This document shows positions 24,966-33,214 of a stretch of 64,000 nt of DNA, piece by piece. A program made the translations under genes and the position numbers. Where the stretch lies: assembly GCF_000585335.1 (NCBI RefSeq), contig NZ_KK073872.1, forward strand, positions 502,001-566,000, written 5' to 3'. The stretch is from Cloacibacillus evryensis DSM 19522. GTDB lineage: Bacteria > Synergistota > Synergistia > Synergistales > Synergistaceae. Below the pieces are notes generated by a model. It did not search any database. It had not been told where the DNA came from and was given only the letters and a program-made list of their open reading frames with translations. Within the stretch, counting starts at the first letter, position 1. Every line of letters starts with the position of its first letter.

Positions 24966-25051
24966 GGTAGGATGGCCGAGTGGTCAAAGGCAACAGACTG
25001 TAAATCTGTCGGCGAGAGCCTACGTTGGTTCAAATCCAACTCCTACCACCA
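24966..25051 (+). tRNA. tRNA-Tyr (GTA), copy 1
   Basis: An 86-nt class II tRNA with a GGTAGGA/TCCTACC acceptor stem, anticodon GTA at 25000-25002 in a CTGTAAA loop, a long variable arm, and encoded CCA. It is identical to copy 2 at 27748-27833. Confidence 0.97.
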
Positions 25052-25068
25052 TCTCTTAAAAAAGTAAG

Positions 25069-25095
25069 GCCGCCCGCGAGGGCGGTCTGTTTTTA
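25069..25095 (+). terminator. Rho-independent terminator after tRNA-Tyr
   Basis: A CCGCCC/GGGCGG stem with a GCGA tetraloop is followed by TCTGTTTTT. It also faces the 3' end of the convergent membrane protein gene. Confidence 0.8.
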
Positions 25096-25105
25096 TGTCT
25101 AAGCC

Positions 25106-26185
25106 CTATGATTCATCATTTGGCCTCTCGTCTTTTTCTTCAGGCAGTTCTCTGTATTTCTTGATATCCCATATTTTTTCGGCCTTCGAGCCGAGAAGCC
25201 AGAGGCTGCCTCCCAAAATGAGGAAGAAAAGCCCCTTATCCATGCTGTTCCAGAAGGTCTCAAAAAAACGAGTGTAGAGGTTTATCCCTAAAAAAGTCAG
25301 CCCGTAGCCGCGAAGCATCGCGTCGTCGCGCCTGATCCCCAGCCACAGAGAAATGCCGGCGGCCGCGGCGAAGATTACGGACCAGTGAAAGAGCTCTGCC
25401 TGGCGCACCTTATGCCAAACATTTATATCGCCGTAGTTGCCGAAGATCGACATGATCCACAGGCTCACAAAGAGGAATAACAGCCCGACGCTGAGCGTGC
25501 CGCGCCGGAACGGCGCAAATCGCCCATACCTTCCCATTTGCCGGGAAAGAGCTGTGAGAAAGGCTCCATAAAGCGAAAAACGGGCCGGGTAATTAAGTCC
25601 GAGCCAGTAGGCTCCCCATCCCGAAACGTAGCCGGTTTCGGCTCCGAGCCAGCTGCCGAGCGAGAAGAGCGCGAATATCCATATCAGGATGGAATCCAGC
25701 GTGAGCGCGATAACTCCGTAGGTGAGCGCCGCGAGACCCAGGAGAAGCGAAAAGTGGCCGCCGCCATTGTCCAGCGTTTTGCCGAGCCATGCGATAGAGG
25801 CGGCCGTCGAAAGAACGCCAAGGAAAAGCACCGCCTCGTTTGTAAAGGCCTTTTCCGGAAATTTCACCCTGCGTTTACCTGCCCATATGTAGAGAGCGGC
25901 GGCAACCACCGCGAAAAATACGCATCTTACGATCGCCCTGCCTCCGAAGAGCCAGAGCATGAGCTCCAGCGCCCATCTGGACCTCGTAAGCGCCGCGGCC
26001 CCTACAAAAATACAGCAGAGCGCCGCCGCCAAGAGGTAACGCGCCGCACGCTGCCAGTCAAACGGCATGGGAGCGATGTTCTCCCGAAGCTTTTCCGCCG
26101 TCTCCGCATCGAGCTCACCGCTCTCCTCCCATAAATCAAGCATCCCCGATACTATATTATATTGGCGTTTTGGAAGCTCACGCAT
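25106..26185 (-). CDS. DUF2157-type multi-pass membrane protein
   Basis: A 359-residue protein with a soluble N-terminus (about 45 residues, MLDLWEESGELDAETAEKL) and roughly ten hydrophobic helices, as in DUF2157 membrane proteins. The C-terminus is charged (LPEEKDERPNDES). Function unknown. AAAGGA lies before the ATG. Confidence 0.75.
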   Translation of the reverse strand: MRELPKRQYNIVSGMLDLWEESGELDAETAEKLRENIAPMPFDWQRAARYLLAAALCCIFVGAAALTRSRWALELMLWLFGGRAIVRCVFFAVVAAALYIWAGKRRVKFPEKAFTNEAVLFLGVLSTAASIAWLGKTLDNGGGHFSLLLGLAALTYGVIALTLDSILIWIFALFSLGSWLGAETGYVSGWGAYWLGLNYPARFSLYGAFLTALSRQMGRYGRFAPFRRGTLSVGLLFLFVSLWIMSIFGNYGDINVWHKVRQAELFHWSVIFAAAAGISLWLGIRRDDAMLRGYGLTFLGINLYTRFFETFWNSMDKGLFFLILGGSLWLLGSKAEKIWDIKKYRELPEEKDERPNDES

Positions 26186-26373
26186 GGAAACAAATCCTTT
26201 CCGAGTCCCCTGCCTGCCGGACGAAGACGAACTCTTTCAAATTAAATATTCAGTAGATATTAACACCGCCGTAGCCCCGGAGCAAACGTAATTTCAATCC
26301 CAAATTCCCAAAACGATCCGTTTTTTTGCCTGTCAGTTCGCTAAAATCTATGCCTCATAGCGACATTATCTCA

Positions 26374-26396
26374 GACCGCTTATGGGGCGGTTTTAT
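26374..26396 (+). terminator. Weak terminator-like hairpin
   Basis: ACCGC and GCGGT arms are followed by TTTTATTA. The intergenic stretch 26186-26410 otherwise shows nothing recognisable; it borders the insertion element. Confidence 0.35.
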
Positions 26397-26420
26397 TACA
26401 GAACAACAACACAAAGGCTT

Positions 26421-27660
26421 CAGGGCAGACGCATCAAATATTCTGCAATAAACTCAGCAGATAGGCATCATCCCAACCGGCCTTAAGCCTTCGGACGCGT
26501 ATACTCACCTTGGTATTTTTATCCTGCTTTATAAGGTTGAGCGCCATATGTCGTATGACTGTCATGTTTGCTGCGCTGTTTTTTTGCGCGGTTCCTCAAT
26601 TGGTCTTCGTTAAAAACCATGTCCAGCACCCAGTGCAGACTGTTTTCAATTCCCCAGTGGGAGCGGATTTGAGAGCCTATTTTCTTCGCTGTGCCTGATA
26701 TCGATGTAATATAATATCGCGATTCAAAAGTGCGCTGCTCAGCGGTTTCCCTTGTAGAATCGACCTTAACTACGCTCCGCAGGCTCGGCCATTTATCTAG
26801 AGACGGCAGATCGAGGGATTCAAGGTCCGTTATGACTGTGACTTTTCTTGTCTCTATCCTTCCATGATCCTTCTCGACAGTTGTACCGTTTGTTGACTGA
26901 ACGCTTTCATAGCCGTTTTTCTCTTCCCATTTAAACAGGTGCTCCACAGTATCCAACGTATTGCCTTGGTTACCTTTTAAAGAAAAGAGGTAATTGCCTT
27001 TTTTATCAAATATTTTCTGGGCAATCTCTGTCTGACACCCCATAGCGTCTATCGTAACGGTGCATCCCTGGATATCTAAAATATTAAGAAGTTCAGGGAT
27101 AGCAGTGATTTCGTTTGATTTTTGGTCTGTCACTGTCTGGCCTAATACTATTCCCAGATCTGAACACCAGGCGCTGACCATATGGATACAATCTCTTTTA
27201 TCTAGATTATTAAAAGACCGGCGTTCTGTTTTTCCATCGATTGCAATTACGCCTTTTAGGCTGAGCTTTCTTATCCATTTTGCAAAGCACTCAGAAAACT
27301 GCTGCGTATCAAGAGACGAAATTACTCGGTTCAATGTATCATGTGACGGTATCCCGCCCGGCAGTTCAAGAAACGACTCAAAGAATGGAGCCTTACATTT
27401 GGCAAAGAGCTCAATGCCGTTAAACGTGTCGGCGCCGGATATGACAGCGCAAAGCACGATCGTGATAATGTCTATAAGTTTATGGCGAGTCCTTCATGTT
27501 ACACGCGGAGCTTCAATACTTTCAAAGTGTTTTGTTATGATAGTATTAATTTTTCTCAGTCCAATGCTTTAAATAGAACTAATATATCATATTAAAACCA
27601 ACTTTTGATCTTTCGACAATATAGTGTGTAGGGCAAATATATTTTGATGCGTTTGCCCTG
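26421..27660 (-). mobile_element. ISAs1-family insertion sequence, complete ends, broken transposase
   Basis: Terminal inverted repeats are CAGGGCAGACGCATCAAA at the left and, on the reverse strand, CAGGGCAAACGCATCAAA at the right. A 10-bp direct repeat ACAAAGGCTT flanks the element (26411-26420 and 27661-27670), the target duplication expected for this family. The 1,240-bp length is normal. It has landed just upstream of the promoter of the second tRNA-Tyr. Confidence 0.93.
26434..27565 (-). pseudogene. ISAs1-family transposase, interrupted
   Basis: The family protein can be read across three pieces. The N-terminal part (HFESIEAPRVT) ends at an in-frame TGA at 27494-27496 where related proteins have a basic residue. 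The central part (27457 to 26519 frame) includes VIAIDGKTERRSF, VTIDAMGCQTEIAQKI and RSHWGIENSLHWVLD. Near 26580 a run of seven A residues on the coding strand shifts the frame; the frame one base over restores a family-like end, MALNLIKQDKNTKVSI and AGWDDAYLLSLLQ, stopping at 26434-26436. The product is presumably inactive, unless the A run supports slippage. No canonical start codon is left at the extreme N-terminus. Confidence 0.85.
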
Positions 27661-27678
27661 ACAAAGGCTTCAGGTGCC

Positions 27679-27706
27679 TTGACAAATGTGCGATATCATG
27701 TAGAAT
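27679..27706 (+). promoter_or_regulatory. tRNA promoter
   Basis: TTGACA (27679-27684), 16 bp, TAGAAT (27701-27706). It drives tRNA-Tyr copy 2 and probably tRNA-Thr. Confidence 0.8.
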
Positions 27707-27747
27707 ATCTTTTCGTAATGCCGCTTCGTGCGGCTGTAGTATTGAGT

Positions 27748-27833
27748 GGTAGGATGGCCGAGTGGTCAAAGGCAACAGACTGTAAATCTGTCGGCGAGAG
27801 CCTACGTTGGTTCAAATCCAACTCCTACCACCA
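27748..27833 (+). tRNA. tRNA-Tyr (GTA), copy 2
   Basis: Identical in all 86 positions to copy 1, including the encoded CCA. The two copies lie 2.8 kb apart with similar promoters, indicating a duplication. Confidence 0.97.
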
Positions 27834-27876
27834 TTTTTATGTAAAAATGCCCTTACCGCATTTAAGTTTGACCGAT

Positions 27877-27952
27877 GCCGACTTAGCTCAGTAGGTAGAG
27901 CACATCCATGGTAAGGATGGGGTCCCCGGTTCGAGTCCGGGAGTCGGCTCCA
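27877..27952 (+). tRNA. tRNA-Thr (GGT)
   Basis: A 76-nt tRNA with GCCGACT/AGTCGGC acceptor arms, anticodon GGT at 27910-27912 and encoded CCA. The integrase gene starts 194 bp downstream, so its 3' half is the probable prophage attachment site. Confidence 0.97.
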
Positions 27953-27984
27953 TTTTTTGTAATATGTGTTCCAAAAGTATAGAT

Positions 27985-28010
27985 GCCCCCGCTTTTGCGG
28001 GGGCGTTTGT
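27985..28010 (+). terminator. Rho-independent terminator after tRNA-Thr
   Basis: GCCCCCGC and GCGGGGGC form a perfect 8-bp stem with a TTTT loop, followed by GTTTGTTGTTTTT. Confidence 0.9.
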
Positions 28011-28082
28011 TGTTTTTATGTATGCTTTTTGTCTTATCTGTCTTTTGTGTCATGTAACAGCGCCTCTTTACACCGGATAAAT

Positions 28083-28118
28083 CACCGTATAAGATTTTAG
28101 GCACCGTATAAGGATTTT
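28083..28118 (+). repeat. Direct repeat before the integrase gene
   Basis: CACCGTATAAGATTTT and CACCGTATAAGGATTTT stand in tandem in the integrase leader. They may be arm-type integrase binding sites or a regulatory repeat. Confidence 0.5.
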
Positions 28119-28145
28119 GAAGGTGATCGGACAGGGAGTGCTGAT

Positions 28146-29402
28146 ATGCTTACAGAGCTGCAGGCAAGGAATGCGAAGGCCGAGAGCAAGGTTTACCGAC
28201 TTAAGGATGAAGCGGGGCTTTATTTGGAGGTCCGTCCTTCGGGTAAGAAGGTATGGCGGATGCGGTACTGGATTGCCGGGAGGGAACGGATTCTTACTTT
28301 TGGTGATTATCCGCTCTTCTCGCTGAAGGAGGCGCGTGACCGCCGGGATATCGCCAGGCGGATTATTGCCGACGGCGGAGATCCCGCCGAAAAGTGGGCG
28401 GAAGAGCGCGCCGCGGTTAAGGCTGCCGAGGAAGCCGCCAAGGATACGTTTGAGGCGGTTGCACTTGAATGGCTCGACATGCGGTTGTCTGAGAATCTTT
28501 CAGACAGGTATAAACATAAAACTGAGTGGCGCCTGCGAAAGTATATTCTGCCTTCAATCGGGAAAATCCGCTTTTCCGAGGTGTCTCCCCTCGATCTGCT
28601 GGGTATGTGCAAGGCGCTGGAGGCTCGCGGATTGGTGGAGACCGAGCATAGGCTTGTCGGTATTTGTAGTCAGATTTTTCGTTATGGGATTATTTGGCAG
28701 AAGAGGACGGATGATCCAACTTATTCTTTGCGCGGCGCGTTGATGTCGCCTACGGTGAGGCATTTTTCGAGCATTCAGGATAAGTCTCTTTTAGGCGAGT
28801 TTTATGTCGCCATAGAATCATGTACGGGATCAGAGATCATAAAGGCTGCCTTGCGGTTTTTGGTGTTGAATTTTCCACGCCCGGGCGAGCTGCGACATGC
28901 CGAGTGGAGCGAGTTCGATTTTGATACAAATATGTGGTCTGTCTCAGCGGAGAAGATGAAGATGAAACGACCCCATATGGTCCCGCTGGGAAGTCATTCT
29001 CTGGCGCTCCTGAAGGCGCTGCACCCCTTAACAGGACATGGCCGGTATGTTTTCCCGTCTCCACGAAGTGGTACAGGTTCTGTGCCTCTGAGCGACATGG
29101 CGCTTAATGTCGCGATGCGGGCGATGGGATATGAACAGGAAGATGTCAGCGCACACGGTTTTCGGCATACCGCATCAACGATGTTGAATGATTCTCTGCT
29201 GTGGTCGCCAGACGCCATCGAACGGCAGCTTGCGCACGTGGACGGGAATAAGGTGCGCGAGACGTATAACGCCGCCGAGTATCTTGAGGAGCGTAAGCGG
29301 ATGAAGCAGTGGTGGGAGGATTTTGTGATCGGCGAGGCCGAGGCCGCCAGGAAGAGGGCGGAGAAGAAGAAAAAAGAGAGGGAACAGAAGGGAGGAGATT
29401 AG
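28146..29402 (+). CDS. int: P4-type tyrosine recombinase (prophage integrase)
   Basis: The 418-residue protein starts with the DUF4102-type arm-binding domain (KAESKVYRLKDEAGLYLEV, ILTFGDYPLFSLKEAR), then a SAM-like core-binding domain and the catalytic domain: arginine in FPRPGELRHAEW, HGFRHTAS, and the tyrosine region in VRETYNAAEYLEERKRM. Such integrases insert into tRNA 3' ends, matching the adjacent tRNA-Thr. GGGAG precedes the ATG. Confidence 0.95.
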   Translation: MLTELQARNAKAESKVYRLKDEAGLYLEVRPSGKKVWRMRYWIAGRERILTFGDYPLFSLKEARDRRDIARRIIADGGDPAEKWAEERAAVKAAEEAAKDTFEAVALEWLDMRLSENLSDRYKHKTEWRLRKYILPSIGKIRFSEVSPLDLLGMCKALEARGLVETEHRLVGICSQIFRYGIIWQKRTDDPTYSLRGALMSPTVRHFSSIQDKSLLGEFYVAIESCTGSEIIKAALRFLVLNFPRPGELRHAEWSEFDFDTNMWSVSAEKMKMKRPHMVPLGSHSLALLKALHPLTGHGRYVFPSPRSGTGSVPLSDMALNVAMRAMGYEQEDVSAHGFRHTASTMLNDSLLWSPDAIERQLAHVDGNKVRETYNAAEYLEERKRMKQWWEDFVIGEAEAARKRAEKKKKEREQKGGD

Positions 29403-29626
29403 CCTCCCTTTTTTTGTTCTTCCGCAAGTTTTTCAAGCTCTACGTCATGGTATATCTCACTTGATATGTAGCGAATGGCCCTTTCCCTGTTTTCGTATGG
29501 CCCCATTACTTTTTTACGAGGATGAGAGACATAGTAGCCAGGCTTCGGAGATTGTATTTCTGGAAAGGCTGCGGCCGCCTGCTCTTTGTCGTAGTATTCG
29601 GTTTTGTATTCGATGAATTTAGACAT
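29399..29626 (-). CDS. Small hypothetical prophage protein
   Basis: 75 residues starting at MSKFIEYKTEYYDKE, with a charged C-terminus ending KKGG. No family recognised. It is the last gene of the minus-strand lysogeny block, and its stop overlaps the convergent integrase end by four bases. A longer upstream reading of the frame overlaps the neighbouring gene and has no ribosome binding site. Confidence 0.55.
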   Translation of the reverse strand: MSKFIEYKTEYYDKEQAAAAFPEIQSPKPGYYVSHPRKKVMGPYENRERAIRYISSEIYHDVELEKLAEEQKKGG

Positions 29627-29642
29627 GGGATTCCGCCTTTGC

Positions 29643-30491
29643 CTAAAATGTTCTGTCCTCGTATGCCAAAATTTCATGTTTTGTATCTATCATTGCAACC
29701 CTTGATACTTGCTGGGCTGGAAAATAGAAGAACCCCAGCGCCTCTGTAGGGCTCATTTCTATGAAAACAGCATTTACTTCCTGATTGTTGACGTAATGGA
29801 TTTTCTTTCCCTGTGTAGAAAAACTATCTCCCAAAGTTTTTAGGTATTTTACACCGTATTGATGGATATGGATTGCTAAATTTGTAGCCTGAATACCGCA
29901 TTTATCTTCCATTTCTTTTCCAAGTTTTTCTATTTCCGCGCTCGGGGCTAGAGGATCAGTTGGCGCTTCGTTATTGCGGTATTCCTCAGAGTCGCGTAGA
30001 TCACTCCAAATTTTTGAATAATGAGTTCGTTCTTGTGACGTTATTTCTCTCTGTTCGCCGTAGCTTGCTTCCGGTTCATTGTAATATAGTGGCTCCTCAT
30101 GGATTTGTGCCGTTTGCTGGTGTCGGGGTGCCTCATGTGCTTTTGCGGAGGAACCGCGTACGATTGCGTTGATCAATATTGCACCAAGTAAAACCCCGAC
30201 GGCTGTCCCTGGAGAAACGGAGGGAGCATATGAAGAACTTGGCGAAGGATTTCCCATGTTTGGGTAATAGGCATGGCCTTGCTGCCCTGGGGTGTCATAC
30301 AGGGGATGACCGACCGGTGCTGTCGCTCCGTTGTGATAGTATTGGTCGGAGTTTGGGTCGTATTGGAAAGCATTGCCGTTCTGATCGTAAAGGGTCTGCG
30401 GACGCACACCCGAGCCGTAAACAGAAGCATTTGCGGGTATAACGGATAAGGAAAGCATTGTAATAATAATTACTATGGCGATGTTCTTCAT
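29643..30491 (-). CDS. Secreted or membrane-anchored prophage protein, unknown function
   Basis: 281 residues. A signal peptide (MKNIAIVIIITMLSLS, cleavage near ANASV) precedes a Tyr/Gln/Asn/Pro-rich extracytoplasmic stretch, one further hydrophobic segment (GTAVGVLLGAILINAIVRG) and a hydrophilic C-terminal domain of about 150 residues. AAGGAAGGG stands before the ATG. Expressed beside the repressor, it is a candidate lysogenic-conversion or superinfection-exclusion protein; this is inferred from position and topology only. Confidence 0.75.
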   Translation of the reverse strand: MKNIAIVIIITMLSLSVIPANASVYGSGVRPQTLYDQNGNAFQYDPNSDQYYHNGATAPVGHPLYDTPGQQGHAYYPNMGNPSPSSSYAPSVSPGTAVGVLLGAILINAIVRGSSAKAHEAPRHQQTAQIHEEPLYYNEPEASYGEQREITSQERTHYSKIWSDLRDSEEYRNNEAPTDPLAPSAEIEKLGKEMEDKCGIQATNLAIHIHQYGVKYLKTLGDSFSTQGKKIHYVNNQEVNAVFIEMSPTEALGFFYFPAQQVSRVAMIDTKHEILAYEDRTF

Positions 30492-30510
30492 AATGTACCC
30501 TTCCTTTGTT

Positions 30511-30846
30511 TTATGCATGTCCGATAAAACTTGCGGCAATACCTACGGTAACACAAAGAATTGCTAAATACTCAAACCATGCAAAGACTGTTATGATTTT
30601 TACAAAGAAACTCCATTTAGTAGGTCCATCGTAATCATTTGCTGAACGCCACATTCCTAAAAGTACAAGGGGTTTATATACCAGCGCAAATATAACTAAA
30701 AGGATGAAGGATATAATAGGAGCACGAAATGTAGTAAAGATGAATAGAAATAGTACATAAGCGACAAAGGATACGCCTACGTTGCAAAACCAGAATGTTA
30801 CCGGCATGGAGAATTCTCCGTTTTTAAGTGCTTTGAACCATTCCAT
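30511..30846 (-). CDS. Small multi-pass membrane protein
   Basis: 111 residues with three or four hydrophobic helices (VTFWFCNVGVSFVAYVLFLF, ISFILLVIFALVYKPLVLLG, and a C-terminal one). No family recognised. It lies between the repressor gene and the secreted-protein gene on the same strand, so it is probably expressed in the lysogen. Confidence 0.7.
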   Translation of the reverse strand: MEWFKALKNGEFSMPVTFWFCNVGVSFVAYVLFLFIFTTFRAPIISFILLVIFALVYKPLVLLGMWRSANDYDGPTKWSFFVKIITVFAWFEYLAILCVTVGIAASFIGHA

Positions 30847-30914
30847 GAGTAAGCCTCCTAGATTATCAACTTACATATAAAGTGTTTTGTGCAGCTATCA
30901 AGGATAGAGCTGTA

Positions 30915-31436
30915 TCACGCCGTCTTTTCTGAGTCTCCCGCGTAAGCGGAACTTTCTTTCTCAAGCGTTTTTAAGCATCGCTTGAGAAGTATTTGAGCTA
31001 TGTCGATCTCTTCCTCTTCAAAGGCTTTTGTTTCAGCTTCAATCTCTCTGTTTACACGTGCGATTGTCTCTATTATCTGTGAGGGCTTAGTATGATCTGT
31101 CTGCTGTGTTGCAGGCGTGTCCCATTTTGAGGTTGCAGATGATCCAGGCAGTTTAAGTTCACTTTCATCCTGCTTTTTTACATAAGTATTTATTATTTTG
31201 TCAAGGTCGCTTGAAAGCAAATCCGGGTCTGAGACCTCTCCCGTAAAAAATGCGACCGATGTTTTTAGTGCATACGCGAGCTTATAGAGGTTATCTATGT
31301 CCGGTTGTCTCTCTCCTGATTCCCAACGCCATACGGTATTTGCCCTAACCCCTATTACCTCAGCTAACGCTGAGCGGCTTAGTCCGTTTTTTTCTCTGGC
31401 TGTCTGAATATTAACCCCGACATTTTCAGGAGTCAT
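30915..31436 (-). CDS. Prophage repressor, XRE-family HTH
   Basis: 173 residues. The first 65 form a Cro/C1-type HTH (VNIQTAREKNGLSRSALAEV, WRWESGERQPDIDNLYKLA). The C-terminal half is a charged helical region ending in IAQILLKRCLKTLEKE, probably for oligomerisation. There is no LexA/S24 peptidase motif, so RecA-stimulated self-cleavage is unlikely. It is divergent from the Cro-like gene with repeated operators between them. Confidence 0.88.
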   Translation of the reverse strand: MTPENVGVNIQTAREKNGLSRSALAEVIGVRANTVWRWESGERQPDIDNLYKLAYALKTSVAFFTGEVSDPDLLSSDLDKIINTYVKKQDESELKLPGSSATSKWDTPATQQTDHTKPSQIIETIARVNREIEAETKAFEEEEIDIAQILLKRCLKTLEKESSAYAGDSEKTA

Positions 31437-31463
31437 AAAATCACCGCCTTGTTATGAAGTCTA

Positions 31464-31565
31464 TCCCAATTTGGTACTAATTGAAATAGGACAAAGTGGG
31501 ATTATTTATTTCCCAATATGGGAATATAGTGCTTGAGAACTATTGATATGTTCCCGAATTGGTAA
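31464..31565. promoter_or_regulatory. Lysogeny control operators
   Basis: The repressor/Cro intergenic region has several related sites: TCCCAATTTGGTA (31464-31476), the perfect palindrome TTCCCAATATGGGAA (31510-31524) and TTCCCGAATTGGTAA (31551-31565), plus a weaker copy near 31490-31502. A further match, TTCCCAAATTGG, lies inside the Cro-like gene at 31651-31662. The layout resembles a lambdoid operator array. Confidence 0.8.
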
Positions 31566-31594
31566 TATATTATCTGTTGAAAGGCGGTGATGTT

Positions 31595-31828
31595 GTGGAG
31601 GGGCTTAAAAAAATCAGGTTGGCTAACAAATTATCATGTCAGGCCCTTGGTTCCCAAATTGGAGTAGGAGCTAATACTATTTCACGCTGGGAAAGTGGTC
31701 AGAGAAGCCCGGATGTGGAAACTCTTGTAAGGCTATCCCAGATTCTTCACTGTACCGTTGACGATCTCTTAAACCCTACGCCGCCCCTGCCCAGGCTGCA
31801 GGAGCAGGGGGATGCGGCAACGGCGTAG
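31595..31828 (+). CDS. Cro-like XRE-family regulator
   Basis: 77 residues starting at GTG 31595, preceded by AAAGGCGG. The HTH (LSCQALGSQIGVGANTISRW, ESGQRSPDVETLVRLSQIL) is nearly the whole protein. As first gene of the rightward operon opposite the repressor, it fits Cro. A longer upstream frame from TTG 31559 has no ribosome binding site. The C-terminal tail ends in a region where a second frame is open (see 31762-31998). Confidence 0.82.
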   Translation: MEGLKKIRLANKLSCQALGSQIGVGANTISRWESGQRSPDVETLVRLSQILHCTVDDLLNPTPPLPRLQEQGDAATA

Positions 31829-31998
31829 AAGAGGCTACAAGGCGGGGCCGGGTACTGGCAAGAGCCGCGAAGAGGTTAAGCGATCCTGAGTTTGTGGTCG
31901 GGCTGGTGGCGGACTGGTGTGACGACGGCGATCTGGACGAGCCGGAACACATTGAACTGGTGGAAGCTCTTTCGGGAGTGGCAAGAACCGAGCTTTAG
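31762..31998 (+). other. Open frame without start codon, possible frameshifted extension of the Cro-like gene
   Basis: After the Cro-like stop, a different frame reads as coding-like sequence (VLARAAKRLSDPEFVVGLV, EPEHIELVEALSGVARTEL) and ends at 31996-31998. It is open from 31762 but contains no ATG, GTG or TTG before the middle of the segment. Either a frameshift (programmed or mutational) joins it to the HTH domain, or it is a remnant. Confidence 0.35.
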
Positions 31999-32074
31999 TT
32001 TCTCCGAACTATGACAAGCGTATAGGGGCATCGCGGGTTACGTAGAAGATTTTATTTTTCAGGAGGTGTTCGTT

Positions 32075-32554
32075 ATGGGAAGGAGGATTGCCGGCAGTCT
32101 GGACGATATGGGGCGCGTGCGGCGCGCTACGGTAGAGCTTATAGAACGGGTATGTTCCGGGCGATATAAGGATAGTTCAGAGGTCGCAGTTTTACCGGAT
32201 GTGCTCGCATACTACGAACGCGCCTGCGGAGGCGGCGGTCCAGTACCGGTGAATGTTGCTGCCGGCGAGGACGCGGCGGAGGTAAACGAGTTTGCCGGGC
32301 TTACGAAGGAAGAGGGGGGAGCACCAACGGCTGATTCTTTCCCGCAAACGGGGCTGGTGTCGGCGGCGCAGATCGCGCCATTTCTCGGTTTTACGAAAGC
32401 GACGCATAAGCGCCCGGAGAATTCGGTGCATAGGCTGGCCGCGAATGGCGATATCCCGAAGCCTGTCTATCAGGGCAGCAGGATGCCGCGCTGGCGGGCC
32501 GAGGATATCAGGGAGTACGCCCGGACACGGAAGTACCGGAGCGAGGATGAATAG
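32075..32554 (+). CDS. Prophage protein with C-terminal excisionase/AlpA-like winged HTH
   Basis: 159 residues. AGGAGG at 32061-32066 sets the ATG at 32075. The N-terminal half is helical; the C-terminal part (LVSAAQIAPFLGFTKATHKR, RLAANGDIPKPVYQGS, RWRAEDIREYART) is a MerR-like small wing-helix as in AlpA and excisionases. It may regulate early genes or excision. Confidence 0.65.
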   Translation: MGRRIAGSLDDMGRVRRATVELIERVCSGRYKDSSEVAVLPDVLAYYERACGGGGPVPVNVAAGEDAAEVNEFAGLTKEEGGAPTADSFPQTGLVSAAQIAPFLGFTKATHKRPENSVHRLAANGDIPKPVYQGSRMPRWRAEDIREYARTRKYRSEDE

Positions 32555-32566
32555 GAGGTTTTTGTT

Positions 32567-32956
32567 TTGGAGAACAAGAGCAGCAGGGTAATTTTTTTCG
32601 ATGAGCAGGGCGAGCCGGTACCGATGGAGTTTGAGGGAGCGTCTGCAAGGTTTTTAAATGTGGTGCGGGATTGTTTCTGTGATCCAGAGAATAAGGATTT
32701 GAAGGCGATCGCTTTCAATGCGTCATTTATTCACGACGGGGAACAGGAGCTGTTCAGCGGCGGAATGTGGGGCGACGGAGAGACGCTGGTTCGTCTGATA
32801 GCTAATCTTGTCGTTGGGTATGCGGTGAATGTTTCTGGCCAGCCTATGGGAGTATCGGTTGCGGATATAAACGGCTATGCGCTGAAGCTTGTTCACGGTA
32901 TTGAGCGGGAGGCGGCGAAGTCAAAGGGCGGGATTATTCTGCCGAAGGGGGTGTAG
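32567..32956 (+). CDS. Hypothetical early phage protein
   Basis: 129 residues, TTG start supported by the AGGAGG-type site at 32552-32557. A mixed alpha/beta composition with FLNVVRDCFCDPENKD and LVRLIANLVVGYAVNV; no family recognised. It is the first gene of a run of tiny tightly packed phage genes. Confidence 0.7.
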   Translation: MENKSSRVIFFDEQGEPVPMEFEGASARFLNVVRDCFCDPENKDLKAIAFNASFIHDGEQELFSGGMWGDGETLVRLIANLVVGYAVNVSGQPMGVSVADINGYALKLVHGIEREAAKSKGGIILPKGV

Positions 32957-32959
32957 GTC

Positions 32960-33118
32960 TTGGGAGAGTTTTTCGCGGCTGTTGTGGTATTGCTGGTCTG
33001 CGCGCTTGTTGAGCGTATACGTACTCAGCGTCGTCAACGAGAACAGATGAGGTTCGCGGTACGCGAGTGCGCGGCTAGAGAGGAACGGAGGCGGTGCTGG
33101 GAACAGGAGGCCGAGTGA
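32960..33118 (+). CDS. 52-residue small membrane protein
   Basis: The TTG at 32960 opens a frame beginning with a hydrophobic helix (FFAAVVVLLVCALVE) followed by a very basic tail (IRTQRRQREQMRF). The stop overlaps the next ATG (TGATG). Position and overlap support translation. Function unknown. Confidence 0.5.
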   Translation: MGEFFAAVVVLLVCALVERIRTQRRQREQMRFAVRECAAREERRRCWEQEAE

Positions 33119-33210
33119 TGGAGCAATTAGTAACGATGATCGCGGCGGAGGTCGCTCGGATGGCTGCGGATTATGCGGCGTTGCTGGCCGCGGCGAGGAT
33201 CGGAGGGTAA
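33118..33210 (+). CDS. 30-residue mini-protein
   Basis: MEQLVTMIAAEVARMAADYA and an Ala-rich end, one amphipathic helix. Its ATG overlaps the preceding stop. Supported by gene packing only. Confidence 0.4.
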   Translation: MEQLVTMIAAEVARMAADYAALLAAARIGG

Positions 33211-33214
33211 CGGT

